Shown here in pieces: positions 1 to 10,777 of a stretch of DNA of 64,000 nucleotides. Location of the stretch: positions 2,232,001 through 2,296,000 of the forward strand of contig JAVJAP010000143.1 in assembly GCA_034770075.1 (NCBI GenBank). Direction: 5' to 3'. This DNA comes from Aralia elata (lineage: Eukaryota; Streptophyta; Magnoliopsida; Apiales; Araliaceae). The notes beneath the pieces are model-generated. The model did not search any database, was not told where the DNA came from, and saw only the letters and a program-made list of their open reading frames with translations. Each line of letters starts with the position of its first letter. Positions within the stretch are counted from its first letter, which is position 1. The translations under genes were made by a program, and so were the position numbers.

Positions 1-162
1 GAAACAAAAATATTTGTCATATATATAAGTCATTTTCCCACAATGATCATCTTTAAAATAACATGACAAAATAACATAACCATGCAAAATTCAAAATAAG
101 GGACAAAAACTGGTATCTATCCATCCCCCACTATCCGGGGTCTACCATCTTGACACCATATT

Positions 163-558
163 TTACTCTTGTTTGGATATTACTGGCTCCATCGTCCAGT
201 TGTCGGTGGTCAGATCGGCCGGAATGCGACAGATGAAAGGCGGCTTCGCATCGAAAACTTCCTCGATGACTACAGCCACATCGCATTGGTCCTTCTTCAT
301 AACCTCTTCAGGAATAGTCAGCCTCGTCCAATTGATGACAGGCACACTCTGTCGGGCTTCTAACGGCGTGGCAACATCCTTCCCTTTTCCACTGCTTACT
401 GACTGTCCAGGGATATAACACTTGGTTTCAAACTGTTGCATGACCTCCTGCAAGAAACTCTCCCTTCTGGCCGACTCATCATTCGTGGGGGTCAATTTTT
501 CACCTCCTGTCTCAGACATAAGCTTGTCAGTACCTTGTTCATTATTGACTTTCGGCAT
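163..558 (-). pseudogene. TE1 linker segment between G-patch and reverse transcriptase
   Basis: This open stretch of about 131 codons lies in the same frame as the G-patch segment upstream on the element strand and is separated from it by a TAG at 604-606. It is hydrophilic, with no catalytic motif, and contains the block VINWTRLTIPEEVMKK. Tat polyproteins carry a poorly conserved linker here before reverse transcriptase. Positions 1-162 continue leftwards with further stops and show no recognisable domain. It is part of a polyprotein remnant, not a separate gene. Confidence 0.55.
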
Positions 559-603
559 CAGACTTTCGGCCCGTCGAGTTGGGGTCCCCCCTTGAGAGTG
601 TTT

Positions 604-990
604 CTATGCTATCCCTCCATAATACCCCAACCCCGCCTTGCCTATCTGATTGGGCAGTTGAATAGGCTCAGTAATTCCTTGACTGTTCTTTCCCAGCCCT
701 CGCCCAGGTTGAAACTTCATCTTCATCATTTCTCTAGCAACAAAGGTAAGTTCAGGAGAGACCTTAGGTTTTATGGCTGGAGCCCCCAGACATCTGTAGT
801 GGGGAGTACTGATTTCCAGCGCCTGAAAACTGGCGGGTACCACTGATTCGTCCAAATTAATCACTGGCAAGCCATTCCTGTAAGGAGAAGGGCCATTATG
901 CTTCGCAGAGACCGTCACCAGATTCCCGTCGATGATAAACTTAATTTGCTGGTGTAGCGAGAGGGAACTGCCCCGACCATGTGTATCCAC
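604..990 (-). pseudogene. TE1 G-patch domain segment of pol
   Basis: The end of this segment carries a G-patch signature: aromatic/basic start (MKFQPGRGLGK), then GI, then GLGYYGG just before the stop. G-patches are short glycine-rich nucleic-acid-binding modules. One after the protease is known from some retroviruses and from Tat-type plant elements. The segment overlaps the end of the protease ORF in another frame: the protease reading is lost at about 960 by a small indel and continues here. A TAG at 604-606 ends it. Expression as an intact protein is not expected. Confidence 0.7.
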
Positions 991-1787
991 GGCCTTCCCA
1001 ATAACATGTTATAACTTGTCGCGATATCCAGGACTTGGAATGAAATATCGAAAGTACAAGGGCCTATCTCCACAGGCAATTCTATCTCCCCCATCGTATC
1101 CTTCCGGGATCCGTCAAAGGCTTGTACCACCACATAACTGGCCCATAGGCGCTTAGGATTGACGTTTATTTTTTCCAATGTACTGAATGGACAGATATTC
1201 AATGTTGATCCCCCATTAATTAGCACCCCATTCATAACATATCCTGATGAGATTATCGCAATATGTAGCGGTTGCCGATGCCCCCTTCCTTCTTTAGGGA
1301 TATCATCATCTGTGAACGATATTACATTTTCTTCTAACAGATGGTCCACTAAATGGCCGAAACCTTCTTTGCTAATCACCTTGGGAATGTGTGCCTCCTT
1401 CAGGACTTTGGCCAGAATTCTACAGTGATCGTCGGATGATAATACCAAATCCATGATTGATGTCAGAGTCGATTCCTCGCTCAATACCTTGACCCCCCTC
1501 GCTTCTGAATGATTCATCTTCCTTAAGAATTCCACAGCTTTCTCCTCGGATATCTTTTCGTTCTTCTTCCCTTTGCTCTGACGGGCTCGTCCAGGAAGAT
1601 ATAAAGGATTTCCCCTTGATGTTACAGAAGCACAACTGGCCGCCTCCTCTAATACTCCCCCGTAATTCCACGGTACTGTTTTCAGACTACTAATGGGGAT
1701 TTGTGGTCTTGCCGCAATGGTGAGAATCTTCAGAGCCGTTAACCTGATAGGCGCCTCTGTGATACCCCTACTCAGACCAGCTAACAT
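915..1787 (-). pseudogene. TE1 retropepsin-like protease segment
   Basis: This is the aspartic protease part of the Tat polyprotein. The flap-side motif LLGRPWIH lies near the C-terminus and the active-site loop near residues 188-198. The loop reads LINGGSTLN where the family has D-(x)-G-S. The catalytic Asp is Asn here (codon at 1215-1217), a G-to-A change on the element strand, so the protease should be dead. The upstream gag frame continues into this ORF through a TGA at 1800-1802. A frameshift near 960 breaks the end. Confidence 0.75.
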
Positions 1788-1799
1788 AATCGGTGTCCC

Positions 1800-3395
1800 T
1801 CATATATTCTCTCGATCACTTGTCATGCAAATCATCTCATCGATTCTCTTTATATAATTCAGCATTGGTGGTCCTCCGGCTTCGCTGGCTTCTACCACAT
1901 TGACCCCTTCCCCATCATGCTTAGGCAGGGGATTGACTTTAACATTTAGTGACTCTGGCTGTTCCACCACGATCTCCCCGCTATCGACCATGTCCTGAAT
2001 CTTGTGCTTCAATGCCCAACATCCATGAGTATCATGACCAGGAGAACCCGAATGGTACGCACACCTCTTACTCGAGTCAAATCTTCTCCCTTTCGGGTCA
2101 AATGGGGGTGCCAAATCGACTATATTTCTCTGTGCTATTAATACTACCAAAATCTGTTCAAGAGGATCCCCAAGCGGGGTGAATACCCGATCTCTGGTGG
2201 TCTCAAATCTTCTTCGTCCATCCATCCTTTGATTATCGAAATTAGGTTGTCGGGGTGGCACAATTCTCTGTACTTGTACCGAAGGGCTATTCTCCACCGT
2301 CCTAGATGATCCCTGCAGGATGAGGGAAACATCCTCCTCCTATCTCTTTTGGGTCCTGCGGGAAGCATTGCCATAATTTCCACTCTGGATTTGCTCCGCA
2401 ACTGTTTCTAGAGCTGTGAAGTCCCGGATCTTGCCAGACTTTAACCCCATGTCAACCATTTCTCCATGCTTTATCATTTCGGAAAAAGGCCTTCCAATCC
2501 CCGCTATCACTCGCTCATAATAGGGCACCTCCTGAATGTCCACAAAGGTCATTACCATCTCTGCCTCGCTCATTGGGGGATTCACCTGTGCAGCCATACC
2601 CCTCCACCGCTGTGCATAGTCCCTAAAAGATTCTTTTGGTTGCTTCTTGACCTTTGTCATCTGATATCTGTCAGGGGCCATCTGTGCCTGGAAGCTGTAT
2701 TATGTCAAGAAAGTATGGGCCAACTCTTCCCAGTTGTGGATCCGAGCATTGTCAAGGCGGGCATACCAAGTTCTTGCTTCTCCTGTTAGGCTCTTTTGGA
2801 ATAACTGCATCCTCAGTCCTTCGTCCTCTACATAAGACCCAAGTTCCCCAATGTATATCTTCAGGTGTGTATAAGGGTCTCCCTTCCCATTATATTTCTC
2901 AAATTCGGGGATCTTAAACTTCTCCGGATACCTGGTTCCTAGAAAGACACACAGATCTGAATAATTTACCCTGCCTAGGGAACCTATGCCTTTCAGAGAC
3001 TGGATAGTCTCCTCCATCTGCTTCATTTTCTTTCGAAGATCATCAGTATCTCCCTCCTCTGGAATAGTGATTACTGTCCTGTTAGGTGTAGGAATGGCTT
3101 TGGGGATGACTGGTTCGCCCTTAGGCTGGGGTTGATCATCCTTAGGCGGATCCTTGTTTGGCGGATCTTGTCTAAGTAGAAACTGCTCTTTTAGCATCGT
3201 GGCCATTTCTAACATCTGTTTTTTAAATCCATCGAATTCCTCCCGAGATATGGAACCAGGATTAGGAGGTGGAAGATCAGCCATTTCAGATGTAGAATCC
3301 TGGGCCCTCTTAGATTGCAAACGCGTTTGAGGAGCAATCCTACAGGGGAAAACGGTTTGAAGTTTAGTCTTGGGAAATGAAAGATGTGTATGCAT
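1800..3395 (-). pseudogene. TE1 gag, broken
   Basis: Gag (capsid/nucleocapsid) of the Tat-type element. The likely start is the ATG at 3284 (MADLPPPNPG); an upstream in-frame ATG at 3395 is less likely. Order: a charged N-terminal coiled coil, the retrotransposon gag core (ARTWYARLDNARIHNWEELA), the second half of the core (FRDYAQRWRGMAAQVNPPMS), and a zinc-knuckle variant C-x2-H-x6-H-x4-C in RCAYHSGSPGHDTHGCWALK. One frame runs throughout but is cut by TAA at 2700-2702, TAG at 2340-2342 and TGA at 1800-1802. Each is explainable by one C-to-T change from CAA, CAG or CGA. Confidence 0.8.
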
Positions 3396-4059
3396 GCTAA
3401 CGCTGTAACTTTTGTGTTTTTGGGTTTTTTAATCTTTCCCTGCAAAACAAAATGTTAGCAGTCCCTTATTGCAATAATAAATGCTAGACACGAATTATTA
3501 TGCATTCCCAGCTATTCCCTGCAAAACATAGAGGTTAGTACTTTCTTTTGACAAAAAGGGGAGGTATATATAAACATGTTGAAATGGGACTATGACATTT
3601 ATATGCGTAAACGTAAAAGGGCATGAAGAGACTTTCCCTGCTTGGGTTAATCTGAGGCTGACCTACCCTAAGGTTACTCTCGCGGCTTTTCGACATGAAG
3701 GTCCCCAAATCTTCGCAATCTACTAGTCTGAATCCTTTCGATTGGAGCGGATCTGGGTGGTGCGTTTCCTGAGCCATCTCCCGGGAGCAGCCCCTTCGAG
3801 TCCAGTAATAAGCAACCGACAAGTTTGCCTCAGGAGGAGGTACACTCTCAACATACATTCACATTCATCGTCCTCACCGTATGCAAATGATTACTTTAAA
3901 GTAAAGCAATTCCATTCAATCATTCATTCATTAGACAAAAACACACATTCACACACCAACAAGTAAAACAGGTCAAAATATCGCACGTACATACACATTC
4001 ATAAATTTTTAAAGGATAGGACAGCATCAAGATTTGAACGCGACTTAAGCCCTCTAATC
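3396..4059 (-). other. TE1 untranslated leader
   Basis: The sequence between the primer-binding site and gag has no ORF with recognisable similarity. A short ORF at 3535-3858 on the element strand has no known domain, and I treat it as chance. A TCATTCAT-type simple repeat occurs near 3910-3935. Confidence 0.5.
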
Positions 4060-4077
4060 TCCCCAGCAGAGTCGCCA
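4060..4077 (-). other. TE1 primer-binding site (Arg-tRNA type)
   Basis: On the minus strand it reads TGGCGACTCTGCTGGGGA, starting 2 bp from the LTR edge at 4080. This matches the primer site type known for Ogre/Tat elements (tRNA-Arg 3' end). It fixes the orientation of TE1. Confidence 0.8.
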
Positions 4078-4079
4078 GC

Positions 4080-6259
4080 TGTCGACGCCGGGAAAATCGC
4101 TTCTATGCTAATTATCACCCTTTCCAATTTTAGCCTTTTATTAGATGATTTTTTAGAAAAGGTCGGCAAAAATGTCGACGGGGTTTTGAAAAATCATTTT
4201 TTATGATGAGCCAATTGACCAGAGTCGCCAGTTGGTATATTTGAAATGGATGTACCAACTCATCTGAGCTTCATTTTCGTAAATCGCTGGCTCATATGTG
4301 ACTCCGAATTAATTGGTCTGCAAACCGAGATTCATAGAGTTCGGGGGCTTGCTTAAGCGAGGGGAAGGTGTTAGGCACCCCCCGACTTCCGTGAAACACG
4401 GTTACCGCAATCTTGATGCTTTTTCTATCCTTTAATTCTTAAAATGTGTGTGTGCGCGCGTGTGTGCCTATGTGAATGTTGTGGTGAGTTTGCGTGAAGA
4501 AACCATTTGGTTTTTTTATGAAGAGTCGTGTTTTAATTTGAGAATGCCTTAGAATATCTTTCGGCCTATACGAGAAAGCTTTATTATTATTATGAGAAAA
4601 GTTTTATTTTAATTGTCAAAAGCTGTGAGATTTTCATTAGGAGTCGTTTTGGCAAAAGGGTTTTTTAAACCTTCGTCAAAATAGGAATCGAGACCTATAC
4701 GTTGCTTTCGTAAATAAAATAACGGACAACTTCTAGGATCTTTTTAACCCTATGCACAACGGTTTAATAAAACGTCATTCATTTTTTATAAAATAATTTT
4801 TTGTGATGTTTGAAAACGATTTTTTCTTTAACCTTCTCGTTTAAATAGGAATCGACATTCATTAGCCCTTCCAATTTTAAGCCTCGTGGTGCTAATAACC
4901 TAATGTGATTGATTTTATGGAAATCTTCATCGTTTAGCTTTGAAATCAATTTTTGTGTCGTAAATCAAATCAAGCATTAAAATGCATTGGGGCTATTCAT
5001 GGGCATGTAAGCCATCAAAATAACCCCAAACGCCCATAATCACATATTTCACTATTACGGGGCCTTAAACCCGATGATCAACTTGATATCGTTTTAAGGC
5101 CCGACAATTACAATTTACAATAAAGGGTACATCGCCCCTAATACATACACCCAAAAATGTCCATCATCGGATTTGGACCACGGGGTCGCGCTCCTAGGCT
5201 CACATCCGAAATTTCTACACACCCACAAAATGGATACTACACAAATGAACAACACCGGGTTGCCTAACACACCACAATATCCTAAAATAGCAATCTAAAT
5301 ACACTACGCCTAATACATTACCATAACGAACTAAAAATCACCAAATGGATATCATCGGGCCATTAGGAAGAATCTTGTTCCGTTGAAACCCTCACTAATA
5401 GTCCCTAATCCATGGATCCTCCATAATATACAAGAAAACTACATTTAATGTAGCCCGAATGACAAAAAGTTTAACAAAATAATATAACAAAATGCTATAA
5501 AAAGGGCTTTTCACCTTGCAAATGACACCACGATGCGTATAAACTCGTATATTAATTAGAGTAGAAAGTGTATATGATACAATCTAACAAAAAAAGGTCT
5601 AATTTCTCACTTTTTTTCTCTCTTTTTGTCTCTTTTCTCGCTGCTGCTCGCTGCTGCCTTTTTCTCCTTTTTTCTTCCTTCAACTCCCTGTATCCCAAAA
5701 TGAAGAACTGCATTGATAAAGGCTGTCAGAGGCAGCCACAGATTGATCCGCGGCTTGGCCGCAGATTGATCTGCGGCTAGCCTCGGTTCCCCCGCGCCGA
5801 TCCTCGGTTACGTCCCATCATTGGCCGCAGATTGATCCGCAGTTGGCTGGGCTGATTTTCTCAATTTTCGTACTGCACCTCGGTTCTCGTGTCGTATTGT
5901 CAGTTTTCGCTGAACGGCTTGTATTTTCCAGTCCGAGAACTGCTGGGAAACGTGCCATATCATTCAGGAATGCTCGTTTCGAATGGCTGCGACATAACAT
6001 AGGATTTATATTTGGAGCTTGGTTTTTAGGGGTGCTGCCCTCCGACCCCCACTAGATCACCGGCGAGCCGGTAAGGGTAGTGGCCATTAGTCGATTCCTG
6101 ATATCCGCTCGTTGTCGTGTCGACTTTGATCGCAGGTCGTTGTGGTGGCTTTGAGTGTTCGTACTTATGTCCACCTTGCATTCTCGTAGGCTGGGTTAAT
6201 TGACGATTTTACCCTCCTGTCAGGGTTAGTATACGAAGTGCAAAATTTGGGTGTCTACA
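4080..6259 (-). repeat. TE1 5' LTR (about 2.18 kb)
   Basis: On the plus strand it begins TGTCGACGCC and ends GGGTGTCTACA, so on the element strand it runs TGTAGACACCC...GGCGTCGACA. It is clearly homologous, in opposite orientation, to the TE5 LTRs at 23668 and 30772. It holds a (GT)n tract near 4446-4466 and copies of the 18-bp palindrome CCGCAGAT-NN-ATCTGCGG around 5736-5842. Confidence 0.85.
5736..5842. repeat. Tat-family palindromes in TE1 LTR
   Basis: Three copies of an 18-bp inverted repeat, CCGCAGAT-NN-ATCTGCGG, start at 5736 (degenerate), 5759 (perfect) and 5825 (one arm altered). The same palindrome occurs in the TE5 LTRs and upstream of the TE5 antisense gene. Confidence 0.8.
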
Positions 6260-6788
6260 GCTTGTTCATGTGAAAATTCACAACAATTTGTGAGAAAGAG
6301 TCCGAAAGTGATTGCAAGATCAAATCTTAAATCAACTCTCCATCCATTAAAACCCAGTTATCCCAATTGTTCAATCAAATTGATCAGTTTAGGATATATG
6401 TCTGTACTGTAGTGCCATCGGTCATTCTAGATCGGAGAAGCTCCTTAGATATCTGATATCTAATAGTCCTACTTTCCTCACCCTTCCACTCCTTGAAGGT
6501 GCAGGAGTATAGTAGGAGCATCCATAGTTTCATGCTGACGCTGAAGCTCGTTACTCATGGATGCGAGCATGATGTATTGAGCCAACTGTGTATCATCTTA
6601 CCATTTTCGAAAAGTAGCAATCTCTTCCTCAGAGGCATTATCTGCAACCATTGCAGGGATAGGCATATTAAGGACATAAGATAGCTTTTCAGCCTTGAGA
6701 ACTATTCTCAAATTCTTTAACCAGTCCTTTTAATTTGGTCCGGTTAATTAGCATCTAATATGCTCCGCAGTGATGGTAAATTAGACAT
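6260..6788 (-). pseudogene. TE2 copia-type gag, 5' part, broken
   Basis: Translation on the minus strand from the ATG at 6788 gives the copia gag opening MSNLPSLRSILDAN, followed after frame changes by LAS-MSNELQRQHETMDAPTIL and then the KLIDLIEQLG-type region. These are hallmarks of the gag-polypeptide of plant copia elements. The reading is interrupted by stops and several indels, so no long ORF remains. It is truncated at 6260 by the TE1 LTR. Confidence 0.8.
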
Positions 6789-6992
6789 TGTAAAATTCTG
6801 TAAATGAATTTGTAATTTAACAACATTTTAGCATACATTCATTTCTTAATTAATTACCAAAATAAATTAGGTCTTTATTTTAAATTGGTATCTCTCACTT
6901 TTCATCAAACTATATTACCCTTAATATATAGTTCGGCAAATCTAATTAAATATTTGCTAGTGAGAATAAGGATCCCATTTCAAATGTATATA

Positions 6993-7284
6993 GCCTTGTG
7001 TGTGCACAACAAACTATATATAAATAAATAGGTAGACAACTATTGTCAATTACATCACTATGTAACTCCTTGTATTTTTCCTCTTAGATTATAATGGTCA
7101 AGGGTGTGCACATCCGAACTAAAATAATTTAAGTTAAGTCCAACCTAGCACTTCCATATATGTGAAGAGAAAAAGACCGCCCTTGTGTGTGCACAACAAA
7201 GTAATAATGTTCAATTCCTTAATAAGCATCAAATGTGATAAAACATCTTAAATATTTAATACTCGCCTTGTGTGTGCACAACAA
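6993..7284. repeat. Three copies of a GTGCACAC-centred repeat
   Basis: Near-identical 19-21-bp copies with core CCTTGTGTGTGCACAACAAA occur at about 6993, 7179 and 7265. The core contains TTGTG-x-CACAA and the palindrome TGTGCACA. The spacings are unequal (about 186 and 86 bp), so this is not a simple tandem array. Confidence 0.75.
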
Positions 7285-7429
7285 ACTCATATTAAATATT
7301 TAATACTCTATTGCTTTACCATGCCAAAAGGCGACGTTCGATATTCCGAATATCTTTAAACGCTTAGGACTTAATATGATTTCTTTGAGGGGGTTGTTAT
7401 TATTTGTCTCATCTTGTTTAGCGCGCATG

Positions 7430-7459
7430 CACACACACATATATATATATATATATATA
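7430..7459. repeat. CA/TA microsatellite
   Basis: A run of CA dinucleotides passes into a run of TA dinucleotides, ending near 7459. It is a simple repeat within the TE2 leader. Confidence 0.9.
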
Positions 7460-8224
7460 AAATACGTGTCATACTATTTAACATGCGAAGCATGTTGTAT
7501 AATATATAATATATACATAGTAAGCATGCACATATAGAATACTATATTCTACCCGGATTGATTATGGACTTTTATTCTAGTTTGGTTCACTAGAGCCACC
7601 AAGTGAACCAAAAGCTCAAACCTAGGGTGCAAGAATAAAATTTAAATATAACTATTACATTTAAACCTGGACTCCATTACAAACGGGTCTTCATGCGCTC
7701 CTTGCTCCTTTGTCTCCAATTCTTCAAAATTAATTCTAACTAGTCCTATTACAAAAACTATTTACAATAAATAAAAACCTTGATCAACAGTCAAGGGGAA
7801 GTATATAGGAGGGAGATAGAATTTTACATTAAGAAAAATTGGAGAAGACGAGATACGCAGACCCTATTTATAAAAACCCAATCATCCTCTAAAATAAATC
7901 CAATCAGACATTGGTCAATAGTCCATAATCAATCCCTATTTATTATCATACATATCTCTATATGTATCAATAAATAACATTCATCCCATGAATAATAAAA
8001 CCATTCCATATATGCATTGATATCAATTAATGGACAAAAGTTTTGCTAATATTTAGTTTTGAAACAAAATAAACTCTTTTATTTTAATCAAAAACCAAAT
8101 CCAAATTAAACTCCTTTAATTTTAGCAATCTGAAATCCTATTCCAGATAAAATAAACATATTTATTTTAAACTTAATCAATTAAATAAACCATTTATTTT
8201 AATTGAAGGAAAAATTATTTTCCG

Positions 8225-8340
8225 GCGTAGCTGCGCCCAGAATGAACTGGGAAACGACGCAGTTGTGCTGAATCCTAGAAACGACTTTCTGGGTTTGGGC
8301 GCAGCTGCGCTCCAGAATGAACTGGAAATGGCGCAGCTGC
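8225..8340. repeat. Palindrome array in TE2 leader
   Basis: Four sites are related to GGCGCAGCTGCGC, with AGCT/AGTT centres at 8229, 8261, 8303 and 8335. The spacings are 32, 42 and 32 bp. The second site is degenerate. Part of the spacer (CCAGAATGAACTGG) is repeated after sites 1 and 3, so duplication contributes to the regular spacing. Confidence 0.85.
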
Positions 8341-8445
8341 GCTTCGTAGCAGATTTAGAAAAACAGATTCTGCCCAAAAATTTCGATCCAATCGCATACC
8401 ATACACACATGGAATCATCAAAATCGATAATTAGCACAAGATTAG

Positions 8446-8457
8446 GCTCTGATACCA
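8446..8457 (-). other. TE2 primer-binding site (initiator Met tRNA)
   Basis: It reads TGGTATCAGAGC on the minus strand, 1 bp inside the LTR edge. This is the standard plant copia primer site and sets the element orientation. Confidence 0.9.
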
Positions 8458-8458
8458 C

Positions 8459-10291
8459 TGTTAGGTTTGTATATAGCGCAAACATGCAATCAAATTACAT
8501 AAATAGTGCGGAAGCGCGATAAAAACGGATTTGAAATTTTTTCTTACAAACCATCACCATGATCATCCATGTGCTTAATTATCAATTAAACGAAAGAGAT
8601 AAAGTATGAGAATCATACCCTTATAGAACCATGCTTCCAGAGGTACGAGTTCACCTCCAAATCCTTTGCGTTATTCTCGAATTCCACCGATGAGATTCCT
8701 TCCTTTGATCAACGTTAGCCACCCAAGTGTTTGGCCTCTAGAGGTGATCCACCAAGGAAGAATAGGTATTCAAGAAGTTGGGTGTTGGCAAAACCCTAGT
8801 TTCTATCTCTATAGAAATTGCAAGTACTCTCTCTCCAATTCTTATAGAAGAGTGTGTAACTGTCTAACCCTCTCTCCAATTCTTATGGAAGAGTGTGTAA
8901 CTATCTAACCCTAAATTATGATAAGACTCCTCTTATTTATAGATATAGGGAACCCTCCTAAACTATTTAGGATTAGGGTTTTTATTTTAGTTAAACTCCT
9001 TTAATTAATTAAACTCCTAATCCAATTAGGAATTTATGAGAGTACTTTTATTAATTAATTCCCAAACCCTCTTGGGAACTAAATAATAATAATAGTAATA
9101 ATAATAATAAGACTCCTCTTATTAATTTATATTTAATATTTTCAAAATATTAAATAATAAATATTAAGCTATTTAATTTATTCTATCTCCATAGATTAAA
9201 TTAAATACACTTGACTTATTATTACAATTATGCCATTTACTTCTTAAACAAATATTTTCTTTTTGCGGTGTGACACTTTAGGTTCTCCATATTAAACCGG
9301 TTGTGAATAAATCAATTAGAACAATTCTAATCTTATTTAAATAAATAAATTAAACTATTTAATTTATTTAAATAAATAATATTTATTCTACAATAAGGGT
9401 AAGCCCCCTTAGCGATCAATGATTTTCCAGATAATATAGATTTCAACATTAATCACAAAAAAACCTTTCAGTGCATAGTTACCGTACAATTCAATCCTTC
9501 TACCATACAATGTCCCAATTAAATATAAGACATGGAATTACTGTCAAGTCTTATTTTATTTAATTATATGTATTTCGATTCTCAAATGCACAACTCTAAT
9601 TAATGCAAATTAGAAACTCCTTTCTAATTTCATTCTGCTTTGGCCAAAGACTTCTGAGTTGTTATTTATCAAATCACATAGGACATTCTCTCCTTTTAGT
9701 AGAAGTGGTAGATTCTTTGTTGACCATTCACCTATCTCCATGTACAACTTATTATACCTGATCATACCCTTTGATATACCCTAAAGGTCAAAGTATAACT
9801 CATCATACACAAAATACTATGATGATCTCAAGTTCAAGGATCACTTGTACTACTATCACTAGAGGAATTCCTATTGACAGACGAGTAAAACTCCATTAGG
9901 TATTCCTTAGCGAGCCACGTTCAATGAACTTATTCTCTAATAAGCACCTACATACTTGCTTTAGTGTCTCCACACAAGTGATTATGAGATCAATCATCCT
10001 CTTCATAAGAGTAAGCAACGTATGTACTAATCTATCCGGATTCACTAATCCCCTTTTTAGTAATCCATTGATTAGGAACGATTTTAGTTTGTGAGCTATC
10101 TAGAATTTAGATCTCATTAGCATGATCTCCATCATGATTCTAAAACCATTGCTCAAAACTATGGGTTTATCACATTTAATATAACAACACGATGTAGATA
10201 AAGTAAAATGCCTCTAAAAAACGAATAAGATTACAAAGTATATGCTACATCATATCAAATATGATTGGCTTGTGTGCATACTACTTTTACA
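8459..10291 (-). repeat. TE2 5' LTR (about 1.83 kb)
   Basis: On the plus strand it begins TGTTAGGTTTG next to the primer site and probably ends ...CTACTTTTACA at 10291, where TE3 sequence resumes. It contains a 2 x about 43-bp tandem duplication near 8829-8913 (CTCTCTCCAATTCTTAT units). The right boundary is inferred from the TG...CA ends and from loss of TE3 similarity. Confidence 0.75.
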
Positions 10292-10428
10292 CTGCTATTT
10301 ACATCAATTATCCCGAGATCAAACAATCTTTATGATTTAATAGTTATATTCCATTATGTATAATCACGTTGGAATTTACATCACTAGCTACCATAAATAT
10401 TTACACATATACTTTAATACGTCTCCTA

Positions 10429-10777
10429 TCACGGCCTACTAAGGCGTCGAACCGCCTTCCTACATTCTTCATCTATGATACCGAACATCGTCCTACAATC
10501 CAATATGTACCATGACAAGTCCTCGAACTGAATTGGATAGTGGAGAACTCGATCCTGGGCCCTATCAATCGCTGTCTGAAAAGTGTAGTCTGTCTCCTCA
10601 ATCTTAGCCTTCTTTGCCCGTTGCCTTCTTCAAAAATTTCTGCACGTCGAGCGGTATTCATCCAAGCATCCTCTGCTCTAGTACGTTCCGCTGACTCCTC
10701 ACTCAGATCGTCCTTCAATTTCTGAATCTCAAGTTTCATCTTCTCATTCTCAGCTAACAAGTCTTCCTTTTGACTTT
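10429..10777 (-). pseudogene. TE3 extra ORF, C-terminal part
   Basis: This is the second half of the ORF that begins at 23380; the two halves were separated by the TE4 insertion. It begins with a coiled coil (LAENEKMKLEIQKLKDDLSE, then RTRAEDAWM) and ends with a conserved tail (DRAQDRVLHYPIQFEDLSWY) and a TGA at 10429-10431. A small frameshift near 10620-10640 separates the coiled coil from the tail. The matching TE9 ORF (59268-59957) has both blocks in the same order. Function unknown. Confidence 0.75.
10773..10777. other. TE4 target-site duplication, left copy
   Basis: ACTTT occurs at 10773-10777 and again at 22960-22964. Removing TE4 and one copy restores the TE3 ORF across the junction in frame, which confirms the pair. 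Confidence 0.9.

Larger units (their letters stand above)
1..6259 (-). mobile_element. TE1: Tat/Ogre-type Ty3 retrotransposon, 5' half
   Basis: The element reads leftwards. Its 5' LTR is at 4080-6259, followed by an Arg-tRNA-type primer-binding site, a leader, gag, protease and a G-patch segment; reverse transcriptase and the 3' LTR lie beyond position 1. The long LTR, the primer type and the gag/protease/G-patch order point to the Tat (Ogre-like) lineage. All ORFs are broken by stops or a frameshift. The right end (6259) abuts copia gag sequence of TE2, so TE1 probably inserted there; a candidate target duplication GCTTG (6260-6264) cannot be verified because the left end is outside the window. 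Confidence 0.85.
6789..8445 (-). other. TE2 leader between primer site and gag
   Basis: This is AT-rich sequence without coding potential. It contains three copies of a TTGTGTGTGCACAA-cored repeat (6993-7284), a CA/TA microsatellite (7430-7459), an 11-bp-arm inverted repeat at 7581-7612 (TTTGGTTCACT / AGTGAACCAAA), and a GC-rich palindrome array at 8225-8340. Confidence 0.6.
6260..10291 (-). mobile_element. TE2: Ty1/copia retrotransposon fragment
   Basis: The element reads leftwards: 5' LTR 8459-10291, an initiator-Met primer site at 8446-8457, a 1.65-kb leader, and the start of a copia-type gag at 6788 that is cut at 6259/6260 by TE1. The right end abuts TE3 sequence. The lineage within Ty1/copia is not determined because no pol is present. 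Confidence 0.8.

Noticed and set aside
5568..6055. Small plus-strand ORFs in the TE1 LTR
   Set aside because: They lie on the antisense strand of an LTR and are not conserved as ORFs in TE5.
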